64,000 nucleotides of DNA from Ophryocystis elektroscirrha (GCA_030141585.1 JAQIFP010000003.1:186001-250000), one strand, 5' to 3'; positions 48,901 through 61,484 are shown, counted from the first letter of the stretch. Numbers and translations: made by a program. The notes: a model not told the origin generated them from the letters alone.

Positions 48901-50645
48901 ATGAGTATGTTAAAATGTACTTGTTATGATACCGTAGGAAAACTGATTCTAAAGGGCGTCCAAAAAAAAAAAATTTAGACTTACCATACAAAACTTTAGA
49001 TATTATGTTCAATCATTTGAATATATGGGTTAATAAACAAAGCCCCGATCCCAATTTGATATGGTTTGATTTATGGAGATCAGTAAATGATAAATTTCAT
49101 AAAACAACTTGTTTAGAACTTTTGGCATCAAGTTATACCTCAAAATTATGAAATAAGACCGTTATTTAAAATTAGAGTTCCTTTATTTGAGTCTTCAAAA
49201 AATAAAGTTGCTACTCTAAAGAATGCTGTACTGATTTGAGATGTTAATTATAAAGTCTTAGTTGTACGAAAGGTGCGAAACAAAAATATGGGAACATAGA
49301 TTTTCACGTTATTTGGGAACCAACTGGTATCGTGATAAAACAACAGTCCAGTTTTTTGAAGAAGGATTATCACTACTGCATAAATCTGAAATTTTAGATG
49401 GACAAGAACGTAAATTGGCTCAAAATAATTATAGTGATTGGCGAATGAAGTTACAATCAAAACTTCCAAGTCATTGGAGGTATTATAATTTTAATGAATG
49501 AACGGAAAGGCTGCAAGCATTAACTGTACATTATAATTTATCTGATCCAGAGTATATCGCTACAGATTTTGTCAAGCAATGTGAATTTATTGATAGTAAT
49601 GGGGCGTAAGTGAATTTGAATAAATAAAGTAAATGAAGTTTTGCGACGTTTTTACTCGCTATACTGTGCGTTCCTTTACCTGGGCAATTGATCAGTGTAT
49701 ACGTTAAACTTGCTTTTATAAATAAGCTTACTGAAAGAGAGCTTCAAGAAGTTTTACACGAAAACTCTAAAGTAAGTTATTCGTTTCTTTTATTTTATAG
49801 AAACTTCGCGATAAAGCTTTAATTAACATAAAGAATCAAAGCTATAGGAATGCTGAAGAAGTAAGTTCTTATAATTAATAAAAATTGCTAATTAGATTCA
49901 AGCTAAATTAGCAAACATAGAAGCGTTAAACTCAAATAAGGAATTGAATGAATTTCAAAGCGATTTAGAAGCTCAAGATGATAGGGTAACTTATTCCAAC
50001 TATAGTTAGATTTAACTTATTATTTGAAACAAATATTTTACATTTTGTGTTACGTGTTTTAAGGTTGAAAATGAAGAAGAAGTGAAACCAACAAAACCTT
50101 TGAAAAGAAAAACACTTAAAATCAAGTTTTCATCAGATGCAGTATATGGTTTTTTGAAATTTCAGTCAATACGGAAAAATCCTTCCGTACTTTGGACGCA
50201 TAGAGAAAACTTTCGCGATTTGTTAACAGTTGTTGAACAAACTTTTGCTGAATGCTTAAGAATACCTCAAAAAAGAATTAAAGCTTATGAATGTTTGTAT
50301 CAAGAAGGAATAATAAAGTTTACCATACTGCCTTCTAGTAAAAAGTTTTCTAAACGGCCAGAAGAGCTAATGAAAGAATTACAATCTATGGCCTCTACAA
50401 TTTTGGATATTGGTATTGACTTGGCAAATATTACTGGTAACTATTATATTAAGATAAGAAAATTTTATTTAGATGAGTCAGTTAAAATAATTGAAAATCC
50501 TGCAGAAGTTCTTGAATCAGCAAATGTGAAAGTAATGGATAAGATTGACGTAGTTAAGAAGAAAAAAAAACATTCAAGAAAAGTAAAAAACACAAGAAAC
50601 AAAAAAAATGAAACACCAGATCTTAATTTTGTTAAGGCTATATAA
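45928..50645 (+). CDS. CEP76: CEP76-like C2 / transglutaminase-like centriolar protein with C-terminal extension
   Basis: CEP76 restrains centriole duplication and belongs, with CC2D2A, to the ciliary proteins combining C2 domains and an inactive transglutaminase-like fold. About 18 exons are read here, most split by introns near 30-35 nt. From ATG 45928 come MYWTHPRRWKVIIWNTQVK and a C2-like beta domain (SFVEFEIGGDRSE), then further C2-like blocks (LYVYVESLSQIVTAEEK; LHLYIEISFDGYSQIST). The TGL region reads VRCIPF, IWATPDF, IIDHVLVHTSYLIG, then FACLGTVHDSIPHAWVCSF and IPSFWESSTNKVFTL; PHAWV and FWES point to CEP76 rather than CC2D2A. The nucleophile position has no Cys (VLVHTSYL), as expected for an inactive domain. 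After the family C-terminal part (QLISVYVKLAFINK) comes an extra 250-residue tail, coiled coil then a compact domain and a Lys-rich end. Confidence 0.7.
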
Positions 50646-50875
50646 TATAAACAACAAAAAATTAAAAAATAGTTCGCTAAACTTTTTAAACATGTATTCT
50701 TGAAAAAATAAAGCGTGAACAATATCCATTAGTAATTATCATTACAAGTCGAATAACAGTACATTTTTAATTAGGTTGATAAATGTTATTTTTTTGTTTT
50801 ACTTTAGTCATTCAGCTGTCCCACTATCATAAATTTCGCCTTTTTTCTATCAATAAAATAGACAATAAATAGAAC

Positions 50876-51183
50876 ATGGTTGACCAAATGCATAATCACC
50901 CAATTAAATCTGGCAAGGGTATTCGACGCTGGTAAATATGCTTATATATTAATTATGGTGTAGTAAAGTTTGCTCAAATCGAGGAGGTCTTATTCGCAAA
51001 TATGATTTAAACATCTGTCGTCAATGTTTCCGTGAACGTGCAGATAAAATTGGATTTGTTAAAGTAAGTTATATGACAAATTCATTTAACTACAATAATA
51101 TATAAATATTCTAAATAAATTGTGAAAATTATGTAATATAAGCGCTTAACATAACCTTATTTTTCTTTTTGTAGTACCGCTAA
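50876..51183 (+). CDS. RPS29: 40S ribosomal protein uS14 (RPS29)
   Basis: A 54-residue protein in three exons: [54 protein letters not shown]. The four zinc-binding cysteines (CKVC and CRQC) and the RGGLIRKY core are all present, as is the family terminus. It sits in the head of the 40S subunit. The first intron is 32 nt and splits the codon of the first zinc cysteine; the last exon carries only Tyr-Arg-stop. The length is as expected for the cytosolic eukaryotic form (about 56 residues), so this is not an organellar uS14. Confidence 0.97.
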
Positions 51184-51265
51184 TTAAAGATGCCATCCAT
51201 GGTTTTTTTTCATTTTTGTGGTTTTAAACCACTCATAATATAAAAAAATTTTAAACGTGCACTAT

Positions 51266-51814
51266 ATGCTATACGACCAAAAGAAAAATAAAGTTGCAGG
51301 TTGCTCTTCTATACGTATCAACGAGATAGTATACGGGCATAGTCAGAGATGCCATCCACAACAAAGAACAGCAGGCATATTTGACACAGTACCAAATGTA
51401 GTTGCACATAAATTAGGAAAATCTTTTAAGTTTGGTCCCAAAACTACCAACTTAGAGGATGATATGAAATATAGACCCTCAAAAAACTATACTAGGCGTT
51501 TTCAAATCAATTGTGCACCAGAAAAACCCATTATATCCAAACACATATTTGCTAAATATCAGAACGTGAATGATCAAAAATCGCTTTTCAAAAGAGCTTA
51601 TTGTCCTTCCTCACCTAACTCCAAAAGGACTGAATTTATGGCCGCGAGGAAAAGTGGTGTTGCTCATTCAGACTTTAACCTATCTACATTTGATTCTTAC
51701 ATTTGCGACAATGAGTACACTTTATTGAAAAGTAACGCAGCCAGTCAATCGTGTCATCTGAATACAGTTAGTACTAAATATGATAATTCGAAAAGTAGTC
51801 CATTTTTGTGCTGA
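51266..51814 (+). CDS. Protein of unknown function, basic, about 182 residues
   Basis: An uninterrupted frame from ATG 51266 (MLYDQKKNKVAGCSSIRIN) to TGA 51814. It is rich in Lys, Arg, Ser, Asn, Tyr and Cys, with IVYGHSQRCHPQQRTAGIFD, GKSFKFGPKTTNLEDDMKYR and RTEFMAARKSGVAHSDFNLS. There is no signal peptide or membrane segment, and predicted structure would be low. The repeated short motifs around PK/RPS and Tyr resemble microtubule-inner or flagellum-associated proteins in style, but I cannot assign it. The frame is longer than expected by chance in sequence this AT-rich. An upstream exon cannot be excluded, since the frame is open for three codons before the ATG. Confidence 0.5.
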   Translation: MLYDQKKNKVAGCSSIRINEIVYGHSQRCHPQQRTAGIFDTVPNVVAHKLGKSFKFGPKTTNLEDDMKYRPSKNYTRRFQINCAPEKPIISKHIFAKYQNVNDQKSLFKRAYCPSSPNSKRTEFMAARKSGVAHSDFNLSTFDSYICDNEYTLLKSNAASQSCHLNTVSTKYDNSKSSPFLC

Positions 51815-52186
51815 TAATAGAAATTGTAGAGATCTACTAAAAAAATTTCTTACTGATAAGTTTATCTAATTAATCTAAATAATAAAATTATTCATTCATT
51901 AATAATAAATTCAATATTGTTTATAAAATGATAATATTATGAATAGAAAACACGGTAATTTTCGTTCTTAGTGTATCGTTGGCAATGCTGCATTTGGCCT
52001 TTTAGATAATTCAAATGTAAATTATAATTATATGCAGGTTTTGGTGCAGTGTATATATATGATGAATTTATTATATTGTTTTGAATAGGTTAATTTTTTT
52101 TTCCTATTATAGTAAATAATAATAAAAACTGGAATATGATTAACCTGTGATTAGTAGTGCATATTGTTGTAAAACACATTTATTAA
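51815..52186. other. Intergenic region
   Basis: About 370 bp of AT-rich sequence between two plus-strand genes, with a short T-rich tract near 52.09 kb. No gene, repeat or structured RNA was recognised. Confidence 0.65.
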
Positions 52187-52471
52187 ATGAACAATTTATT
52201 TAATAAGAAGGAATTTAGTTCAAAATCATATTATCAGAACTTAGTTCCAACACGAGATACTTTTAGTTCTCGCTGGGGAAAGGGAAAAATGCAAAATGCA
52301 CCTAGTAAATTGGAAGCTCGTGACGTAAGAAATTGACGCAGTTAGAATTTACTTCAGAATTTTTTAACAACAAAAGAGGAGCCGAGATCACTTCAGGAAC
52401 TTGGATATGTCCGGAAAAAGTGTACTTCAGGGAAGCGGAGTAATGAATCGTTGACTTCCCCTATTTCATGA
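52187..52471 (+). CDS. Small basic protein of unknown function (83 codons, 33-nt intron)
   Basis: Two exons flank a 33-nt GT..AG intron: MNNLFNKKEFSSKSYYQNLV, PTRDTFSSRWGKGKMQNAPS, KLEARD, then NFLTTKEEPRSLQELGYVRK and KCTSGKRSNESLTSPIS. Removing the intron is needed, because it carries in-frame stops. The product is basic, Ser-rich and probably disordered. I do not recognise it. It is convergent with the Arg/Ser-rich gene, about 60 bp between stop codons. Confidence 0.5.
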
Positions 52472-52531
52472 ATAGACACACATTTCCTTATAAAAAAGTG
52501 ACATAAAGGTTACAATGCATCAAACAATTAA

Positions 52532-53116
52532 TCAATTGATATCAGCTGACGTAACTTCTTCATTTTCTGGCTTTTCAACTATCAGCTGATCAAAAGATTC
52601 TGCCTATAATTATTCAAATAATGTAATTTTTTTCACATATACTTGTCATGTGTTAATTTTTTTTATACTTACAAATAAATTAATAATTTTTTTCTTTTCT
52701 ACTACTGGTGGCTCGGTGAACGTTTCTTTAAATCTATCGTGATCCCAAAGCTCTGGTGATAAAGGCTTACGCTGAAATGGCTTCTATAATAATAATTTGA
52801 ATACAAAATTTAAAATGTTTCTTACTCTTATGTTACGATTATTCGCAATATTTCCACCAGATGGCTTATTAAAAAATGAGTTCTTATGACGGAATAGATA
52901 CTTTGGATTTGTTGTTGAATTTACTTGGCGAGCTGAAATTAAGGGTTTTCGTCGAGAATTAAGGAAATTTCGTCTATTTTCGGAATTTGATCGGCTTCGT
53001 CGTCTGTTTTTATAATTATTTTTAATTAAAGGTTTTTTAGCAGGTTCTGACTCGCTACTTAATGAACGGCTGAGGCTCCTTTGCTTTGTAAAATGTCTTT
53101 TGTGATGAGATGGCAT
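52532..53116 (-). CDS. Arg/Ser-rich small protein with a WDHDRF motif
   Basis: Three exons. The first is strongly basic with SR dipeptides (SLSRSLSSESEPAKKP; RRRSRSNSENRRNF; NSRRKPLISARQV). The second carries KPFQRKPLSPELWDHDRFKE and TFTEPPVVEKKKIINLF. The third is acidic, ending EKPENEEVTSADIN. The RS-type N-terminus suggests a nuclear RNA-processing or mRNP protein. A Trp-x-His-Asp-x-Phe motif occurs in several such proteins (CASC3/Btz-like or BCLAF1/THRAP3-like), but this is recalled by resemblance only. There is no RRM or zinc finger. Confidence 0.55.
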
Positions 53117-53456
53117 TAATTTGAAAAAAATTGGCCTAAAGTAGAAGGTATTAAGTATCTACTGTCGTGGATAAGTATAAACAACCGTCTATACGATAAT
53201 TATGTAAATTAATATTTAATTTGCCGTTACAAAGTTTATGTTAGCCTGAGATATTTACAGTAATTGTGAGATAAACATGCGTTAATTATTCAACGTATAA
53301 TACATGTAATGACACAATAAAAAACAGCTTTATATAAATAAACAAATATTCTTACTAAAATTTTACGTTTAAGAAACAAAGCTATACTAATATGAATTAG
53401 TATTTTTATATTTAAAAAAATTTAAGTGGTAGAATAAGCTGAACCTGTCTAATACT
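53117..53456. other. Divergent promoter region between the RS protein and Med14
   Basis: About 340 bp of AT-rich sequence between two divergent ATGs. No gene was seen. If Med14 has an additional N-terminal exon it would have to lie here, but I found no convincing coding stretch. Confidence 0.6.
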
Positions 53457-56400
53457 ATGGTTAAATGGATTTCGACAGCAAAAGCAGAATTTGCTGCTCA
53501 AACACGACCACAAAGTTTAATTAGATTGTTATTATGTATTGCAGAATATGCTTTTTTTTTATTAAATCAGCTAAAATGTGATTCAACTGGTTTTTGGAAA
53601 TCTTCAGCGGGAAATTTTGTAGATCCTGCCGACATCCGTTTACATTTTTGGCAATCAGCCCGTCATGCACGAGAATATATATTAAAAGCTTTGGCTTTGT
53701 TAGACTTTATAAATTCACCTTTATATCGCACTTACGGTGTTCGTGTTGTTGATTATGTGTCACTTACCCTTGATCATAGAGAAACTTTTAGGCGCCGCGC
53801 AGCGGTATAAATACGTCATTTTATAAGAATACTTAATGAACTTTTTAATGTACAAACATTAAGAAAAATTTGATTTAATCCGTTCTTTTGAATATTTTGT
53901 AGGAATTTTTACCTATACAATGGCCCCTTATTGGAACAGGACAGCCTCCTTGCCCTATTTGGCCCATTGAAGTTGCTATGGATGTTTTATTAGGAGGAGG
54001 TTCTTATCCAAGACTTCCATTTCTGCTTGAAGAAATAATAAATCAAGTAGGAGAAGCCGATGCTGCTGCCGTATTAACGATTTCGAGTGTGTACATTTAG
54101 TATTCAATAACTATTATTAGATAATGTTAAACTAAATTGTGAAAAAGTTGTATACAGATATTTTACATTGAGAATATTCAATTAAAAATCCTATTAGAAA
54201 CATAATTACCTGTAATTACATACATCATAATTATTAATATTACTGTTATTGTTTTTAATATATGGCTCAGATGAGCAAAGAACAAAACTAAGGAATAAAG
54301 TTCAAAACGAAGTACTTATTATGTGGGCTTTATCTAGTTGTCCAAAAGATATAGCTAAATTAGCTTTTGAAAATAATGAAATAGTTTTACGTGTTCCCCA
54401 CGAGTTTTCCGTAAACATGATTTTTGATTTGAAAAAGTAATGAATAATTTTCAAAAATCATTTTAGATGTCAAATATTATCAGCTCAGTTGAACGTTGGA
54501 ATTACAAGTGGACTTGAAATACCTATTATAATGAATGTTGGGTTTTGTTCCACTTTACGTCAAGTTGTTGCATTATTGGAAAGCAAACACGTATACAAAG
54601 TTGAAAAATTGAAACAAAGAATCAGAGAAATGTGGCAAGAGTTGTTGCATACTGATGACGAAATAAATGAAGCTTTATTATCAGATATTAACGAAAACCT
54701 CAAAAAATTGAAGTATCTTAATTTAATATATAAATTGAAACAAGAAAAGAATCAAATCAGTCAATCCACGGCAGGAAAATGTTTTGACTTTCAATTAGAT
54801 GACGATAATCCGATAGATTATTTTTTTGAAATTTATTGTGTCAGCCGTTGGATTTGCTCTGAAGTAATTATATCATCACTACGAGACCAAATACTACGTT
54901 CGCGTAATTTAAGCAAAACATACCCAGGTGGCATTTTCAAATACTTAAATTATGGCTCAAATTATTTATCTGCCAGTATTAAACAAGATATGGAACAACA
55001 ACAATTGATTATAACTCGTCCAGAAAAGTCAGTTCAGTATCTAGATATTTATTTTTTTAAAAATTTCGATGTCACTATAGGAGGCCTTATCAAAGACTTG
55101 TTACTATTATGTTTAGCTTTTCCCAATAACCCTTATAAAGATGATTCCCTTGCAATGTTATACCAATCAAACGAAACTGATATGGAGATGCATACTAATA
55201 AAAATATAGAACCACAATGTATTTTGAATGTCTCTTCTTGTGTCCTTCGATTTCTATTTGATATATCAACAGGTACTTGGCATGTATATTTATGGCCATT
55301 AAGTCCTCTTATATGGTTTTTGACTAACTTGGATTCAATAACAATAGAAAAATTAAAAAAAGATGTAACTGATAAATTACAGGACAAAAATACAGATAAA
55401 TCATTAGCTATGGACGTTGAAAAGATAAATGAAAATCCTGAACCTATAATCAACTTATTTAAAGATGGTGAGATACAAAACTTTGATGAAATGATCAATT
55501 CTATGCAAAAGGATTTTTCCTTTCAAATAAACCAGAAGTTTTCAGCTGATCAATTGGAACTTAGTAGGTGGATGGGGCATTTCTGTTCAGCACTATCTTC
55601 TCTAGTTTTGTGCTGTATAGCAAATTATATCAAATTTTCAACAGATCCTTTTGTACATTCAGATACAATAGATTTGAAAGGTCTCCAAAGTGGCATATCG
55701 GCTCATAGGTCGTTATCTGTAACATATTTAAACCATTACACTATTATACTTCATGTGGATATACATGACGGCTCTTTAAGACTTACTTCTAGGTCTACTT
55801 TGGCTTCTTCATGGTTAAGATTACCAGGCGCAGTAAAAAGTTTAGATATAGATTTTGCTAATGTCCTATCCAAATCCCCAAATGGTGTCAGGGTCCTATT
55901 GCAGCTTCTTCCGTATATCAAATTTTCCGCTTTTTTGGAAAGAATTCGCCAGGTATTATGTTCTTAATATTGTGTGAAACATACATAATTGAGATTAAAA
56001 AAAAATTAGAATTATATACAATACAATAATTTTCTAAAAGTTTGTATTTGTGCGCAAATATAGTGTAGTGTAGCTTCTAATTCGAGTCAATGTTATAATC
56101 AGCTATGTCTGATTAATATTATAAATACATTTTATTCAATCATTATTGAACATTTTCTTTTTAATATTGATACGTTTAAATAGATTTGTCATATTTAGAC
56201 ATTAATAAAAGATTTGTTTTTTTATCTAGGCTTTCCTCAAACTGAACATCAGTGAATGTTGTGATATTCCATACGATATATTGGAACAATTACTCGATAA
56301 ATCCGTTCAACCATCTAACTTTATTTTTACAAGCGGGTCCAAGATATCGAGTCAATTAGATAAATATAAATATTACTACAAAGGAGAGCAAATAAATCTG

Positions 56401-59400
56401 GACTTGCCTCTTAAAGAATTTTCAGCTTATAATGAATCTCCTGAAAATAATAAACTAATTCAAAAGCTTTCTCTTCAAGGTTCTTCACGAGAAGGCTTAC
56501 ATACTATTTTACCCTTTTTACTACATCAATGTAGTTTGCCCAATTCGATTGTTGTTCGAGTAGTGTTAACGTTATTTATAGAAAATTGGACGCTGAGTAA
56601 ATCTTATATTAGTATTATAAGAAGTTTCGGTAAATATGAAAATTATCTGATTGCCAAATTTTATATCAAGCATCCAGTTTATACCTTAACCGAGGATCTG
56701 ACCGAGTCCGAGTTTTTCTCTAATATAATAAATTACTGGGAAATATTTTCTAGTTCTTTTGAGTACATTTCCTCAAAATTAACTCAAATCGCAGCTTTAG
56801 CTACTCTTAAAAATTTTCCTTTCTATGTTTTATCACTAAATCAATCAGATCAGAATATTTTTGCTATCAATTGTGCACCTACGAATAATCCTGAATTGTG
56901 GCCTTTAAAATTATTGTTTTTCCCAGGTCATATTCAATATGTTCCACAAACTCCAGATGACTGCACTTCAAATTCACAGTATAACTACATCAAAGACAAT
57001 ACGGGCAATATTATAACAATTGAAACTGAAGTTAAATTTGACCAAACTAACGCAAGAATTATTTTGAAGTCAATAAATAACATTCGAATACCTCCATTTT
57101 TACTGCCTAATATATTATACAGTAATAAGTCAATACAACTATCAGAACACTTTAATGTAGTCGGCTATAATTTTTCTCTATTGAGTAGTTATAATTGCGC
57201 TTTGCCCTGTCATGCAAATTATGTTTGGGCAATCTGTAACTGTATTGAGCTAACAGTAACTTCTGTGATACAGGAGCCACCCAGTAAAACTACTTCAAAA
57301 AATTCTATGCTAACTTTCTCCCCATCGTTGCTTGATGCTTATGCTATTATTCTGAATCAACTAAAAATTTTATCTTACTTTTTTAAGGGAATTCATGAAT
57401 TATATTCATTAGCGTTACTCCGAACAGATTTACAATTTGTTCGATCCATACCCACAGAGATTGAAATTCATTGGCATCCTTGGAGTATTTATAACTTAGA
57501 TACCAAAATATTCAGTCAGCCAACAATGTTGAGCCTTCCTTCAATTTCTTTCAATTTTTGCGTGAATCAGCCTCAAATAACTCCTAAAGATTTTGCAATT
57601 AATTTATGGTGGGGATTTTTAATTATTAAATCTTCTGTATTGAGTCCTATATTACAAGCTGATAGGTATTAATTCTTAAAATGTATAATTTTTTTAGCGC
57701 AAGGTTAATTTTTTTCTTTGAAGATAAATCGCCTTGGGAAATCATTCGGTACATTATAGTGAATTATGAACTACATGCATCAATTCATTACATAAAACTG
57801 CTTCCGAAATTTTACAAACCTTTAGAAAAATCTTCAACAAAACTTGAACCCTCATTATTAACGGTAGATAATAGCTTCAATTTATATTAAGAACAGAGTA
57901 TATATGCTATTAACTAGTTTTTTTTTCCTTTAACTTAATTTTTTCTTTCAGTGGTCATCCAGTGATTCGATTATGAAGTTAGGAACAGAATGTTTAGTGT
58001 TTAAACCAATACCTACTTCAGCTGTACCCAATATAATTGACTCCATTGCTATAACTTTCAGTATAATGAACAATTGTGATAGTAAAGATGATGTCAAAAT
58101 AAAAATTTCTTCCCAGTTGTCTGAACCATGTCCTTTATTACTATCAATTCAAGCATCTATTACAGCTTCCACCGTTTATAATGAACACACTATACTTTCA
58201 CATGCATTTAATACTTTTCTATTGCGGTAGGTATAATCGAATCATACATTATTTTAAGTATTCTTGAAGGTTTGACCTGTGTATATCAGAACAACCCGCA
58301 AAATCACGACTCTAATCTTTCGTGGAATATATTCAGTCCAGTCTTATACGGTTTATGTAGCCCAGAAAATGTATCAAATCTTGTATCTGAAGTGAATATC
58401 AATAGAAATGTTCCAATTATATTTAACATCTATTATTACCCTGCCAGATTACTGAAAGACGTTATATTACCTTTAACACAAATGTCAATAAATTGGGCGA
58501 ATGCTATAGCGTCAGCGTTATCAATTTCGCAGAAAAACTCCTTGAGTCGTCAAGGTATACTATTGTTGTCTAAAAATTCTTCTGCTAAAATAATTGATCC
58601 TAACATTAAAAAAACTGTTCTCGGAACAGTAACATGGCGAAATCCAATATTACCTAATCAACCAGTTGATCAATTTTCAGCTCCTATCGATCATACTTTT
58701 GAGTTTCGAATTATTCCAGTGATTGGCAGAATATATAAAGGCTCAACTTATTTAGAGTAAGTTTTTAAATAGATTTTTAAATTAAGCTTTTCATTTTAAT
58801 CGCAGTATTTTTATTCAAATTTAATTAAATAAACTTAATATAAAATAAATTTTAGATATGCTACTCACCCAATTGAACAAGAAGATGAAATATTTCAGCA
58901 AACAGTTCCCATTCAAATTTGTACTAGTTCAGCAAATAATGATGTATCTGGCTACACTGAATATATGAATCTCTTTATTATTTTGCTATTACAGAAAATT
59001 GATGCTACAATTAAACATCCAGTTCCATTATCTGAACCCTTTCAACAAGACTGGAATTGGCATTTTAACTTTAATGTATTACTTTACCCGAATTCTACTT
59101 TCTTTAATACCACAACGGAAAACTACAATACATTTATGAGTGATAGTATAAAAGAATATCATAATATCAAAGAAAATAGAGAAAATATGATTGAGCTTTC
59201 CAAAGCAAAACTTATTCTTATGAATTACTACGTTGGAATAAACCCTTCCTGTCTCATATTACCATATGAAAAAACAAAATTCGAAGAATATCAAAATAAT
59301 AATGTCAATGAATCTAAACGAACTAGAGAAATGCAGTCAAAATCTACTTATGATATTTTCTCTCAAAGCATTATGTCACAAATACAATGGATTTCCCCCT

Positions 59401-60251
59401 TAAGGCCACATACTGTCGAAAGAGCAGACGGCAATTTATTAGAACTACAGTACAACTGTGTTTTTGAAATGAAATCTATACCTGCTCGACCAGATTGGAC
59501 AATCGTTTCCAATTATTTCAAGTATAAATTCATTAGATTAATAAATTTATTTAAATTATAGAATGTTTGACGGACAAGCATGTATGGAACATTTTTCATA
59601 TTTAATAAGATTGCTTCAATATTGTTCTGGACCAGCAGTTTCTCATGTTGCTTCTATACTAGACACAGCTTTACAAACAGCGAAACTTCATATTGAAATT
59701 CTTTCTCTTCATCTTCAAGGAAATCCCGAATGCATGTTACATGTACCTTTCGTTACTTTGAACTTCACAAAACCTCCTATACAGTGCCAAGGGTAAATGT
59801 TTTAGATAATATTTTTACTTATAATCAATAAAAAAAAAAGATTACTTGCCTTGATATGAAAAACTGGTTAAATGCCTTTTATTTGTTCAGAAAGCCTCCT
59901 GTTTTGGAATTAGATCTTGTTGTTTGGAAGACACTCCCTTTTCATACAGCACTACTCACTTTGTTGTCTCAAATTCTAAAATTTCCACAATCCAAAAATT
60001 TGGGTGTTCCTCAAAACTTGTCTCTGACTGTAACAATGGAATTGCCTATTAGGGATTTCGACCGCGTTTTGATAAACAATCTTCCAATATCTGAAATTTT
60101 GCGTGAGATTTTTCCAAAAGGCCTTTCTACAGTTCAGCTTCCCCAATCGATTCAAAATCCTCTATCAAAAGTACTATTAACTTTTCCGTGTATATTATAT
60201 TTTAGGCATTCTCTTCACTTTTTTCTTCGCAATGCGGATTTAAGTACTTAA
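53457..60251 (+). CDS. MED14: Mediator complex subunit 14
   Basis: Med14 is the architectural backbone linking the Mediator head, middle and tail. From ATG 53457 the first exon reads MVKWISTAKAEFAAQTRPQS, matching the VKWA block of the family. The second carries WPIEVAMDVLLGGGSYPRLP, the most diagnostic match (family AIDVLTTGSYPRLP). The third has RTKLRNKVQNEVLI and NNEIVLRVPHEFSVN (family VNGRVKFRVEGEF..). A long, poorly conserved helical and beta-sheet C-terminal region follows over about seven more exons, ending FFLRNADLST. Total length is around 1,900 residues, somewhat above human MED14. The usual 40-50 residues before VKW (a helical segment) are not found upstream, so either a short first exon was missed or the N-terminus is reduced here. 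Introns range from about 40 to 280 nt. Confidence 0.8.
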
Positions 60252-60333
60252 GTTCTTATTTTTGTTCACGTCAAATGTGATGATAACTAAAACATAAAAC
60301 ATTGTTTATTTTTGAAAATATCTAGTGTATTAA

Positions 60334-61397
60334 TTAAACTTCAACTTGATCTATACAAGCTTGAGGATTATTGCAGCATGCTGGATTCAATGCGCACACT
60401 TTTATGTAGGATCTTATGGATCTATAACCATCTCCTGATTCATTGACAATTGTTCTCGTGTCATTTATCGTTTGAATAACTGGTTCTAACACTTTCCATT
60501 CAGTTTTTTTAATCTGGTCACTTATTTGTGTAGACTTTTCACTTAACGATCCTGCGACTGAACGCACTGGCGATTGTAACGCTAACTGTAGCTTTAAACG
60601 TTCTAAAACAACATCATCTCGTGCTTTAATAAATTCTGATCTAAGATCATATAAAGGAGCTGTTATGTCACGAAACGCTTGAGTCTTGGCATCAAACTTA
60701 TTGAACGGTAAATTAGCTCTCCATGTCATATAATTGTTATATGTCTGAATAAGTTCATAAATATTGTAACTTTTAGCAATAAAGTAATTTTGTGTTTAAT
60801 GATCTAAATATACATGTTATTATATATAAACAATATGAAGATTTGGTTTTATTATCAAAGTTAGCAAATTAATATTGGTATAGTTATCGTATTTTATTGT
60901 ATAAAAACCATAGTACTTGAACACACATAAAATGCATCTAAATTTGAGACAACAAATAGACGTCATTTATCAAACATATATTAATGAAGTTAACTATAAG
61001 ACTATACTTGTGTTGTATTTCTGGCTCTATCCAATAATCCAGAATCTTCAAGCTGTTTTCGAACAACTGCGCCTCTTTCCTTGAAGTTAGTCCAGGATGT
61101 ATTCAAATGATTCCACATTGCATTAAATTTATCTTCATTTGCAGCCATTACAGCGATTTGATCTTTAGTTTTCTTGGGTAGTACATTTTGTAAAGAATTT
61201 GTGACTGAATTAAGACCAAAAGTTTTATTAATATCTGGGGTGACTTTCTCTGTTATTTTTAAAATAGTATCGTTTTTTGAACTAAAACCACTTATAGTAT
61301 TGTTCGTTAAATTAACGAAGGATTTTAAGAATTTCTCAAGAACTTGTCCTTCTGCAGTATAATTACTTATAACTAAGAGCATAATCAATGAAAACAT
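60334..61397 (-). CDS. Secreted protein with C-terminal cysteine cluster, unknown family
   Basis: Two exons joined in phase 0 across a 270-bp intron give about 270 residues. The N-terminus MFSLIMLLVISNYTAEGQVL is a clear signal peptide. The body is helical and rich in N-glycosylation sequons (NLTN, NTIS, NKTF, NTSW, NTTQ, NESG), with amphipathic repeats such as FNAMWNHLNTSWTNFKERG and FRDITAPLYDLRSEFIKARD. The C-terminus carries four cysteines in VCALNPACCNNPQACIDQVE, the only cysteines seen. No transmembrane segment follows the signal peptide. It looks like an exported or surface-associated lineage-specific protein; no function can be assigned. Confidence 0.65.
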
Positions 61398-61484
61398 TTT
61401 TTAGTTTTTTAAAACAACTCGAAAAGTTAATCTATAATGTTGAAAAAATAGAATTGTTTGCAGTATATATAAATACTAATCAGA

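Noticed and set aside
45928..50645. CC2D2A as the identity of the C2/TGL gene
   Set aside because: PHAWV, FWES and the short C-terminal QLISVYVKLA block fit CEP76 better, although the two families share the fold and I cannot exclude it fully.
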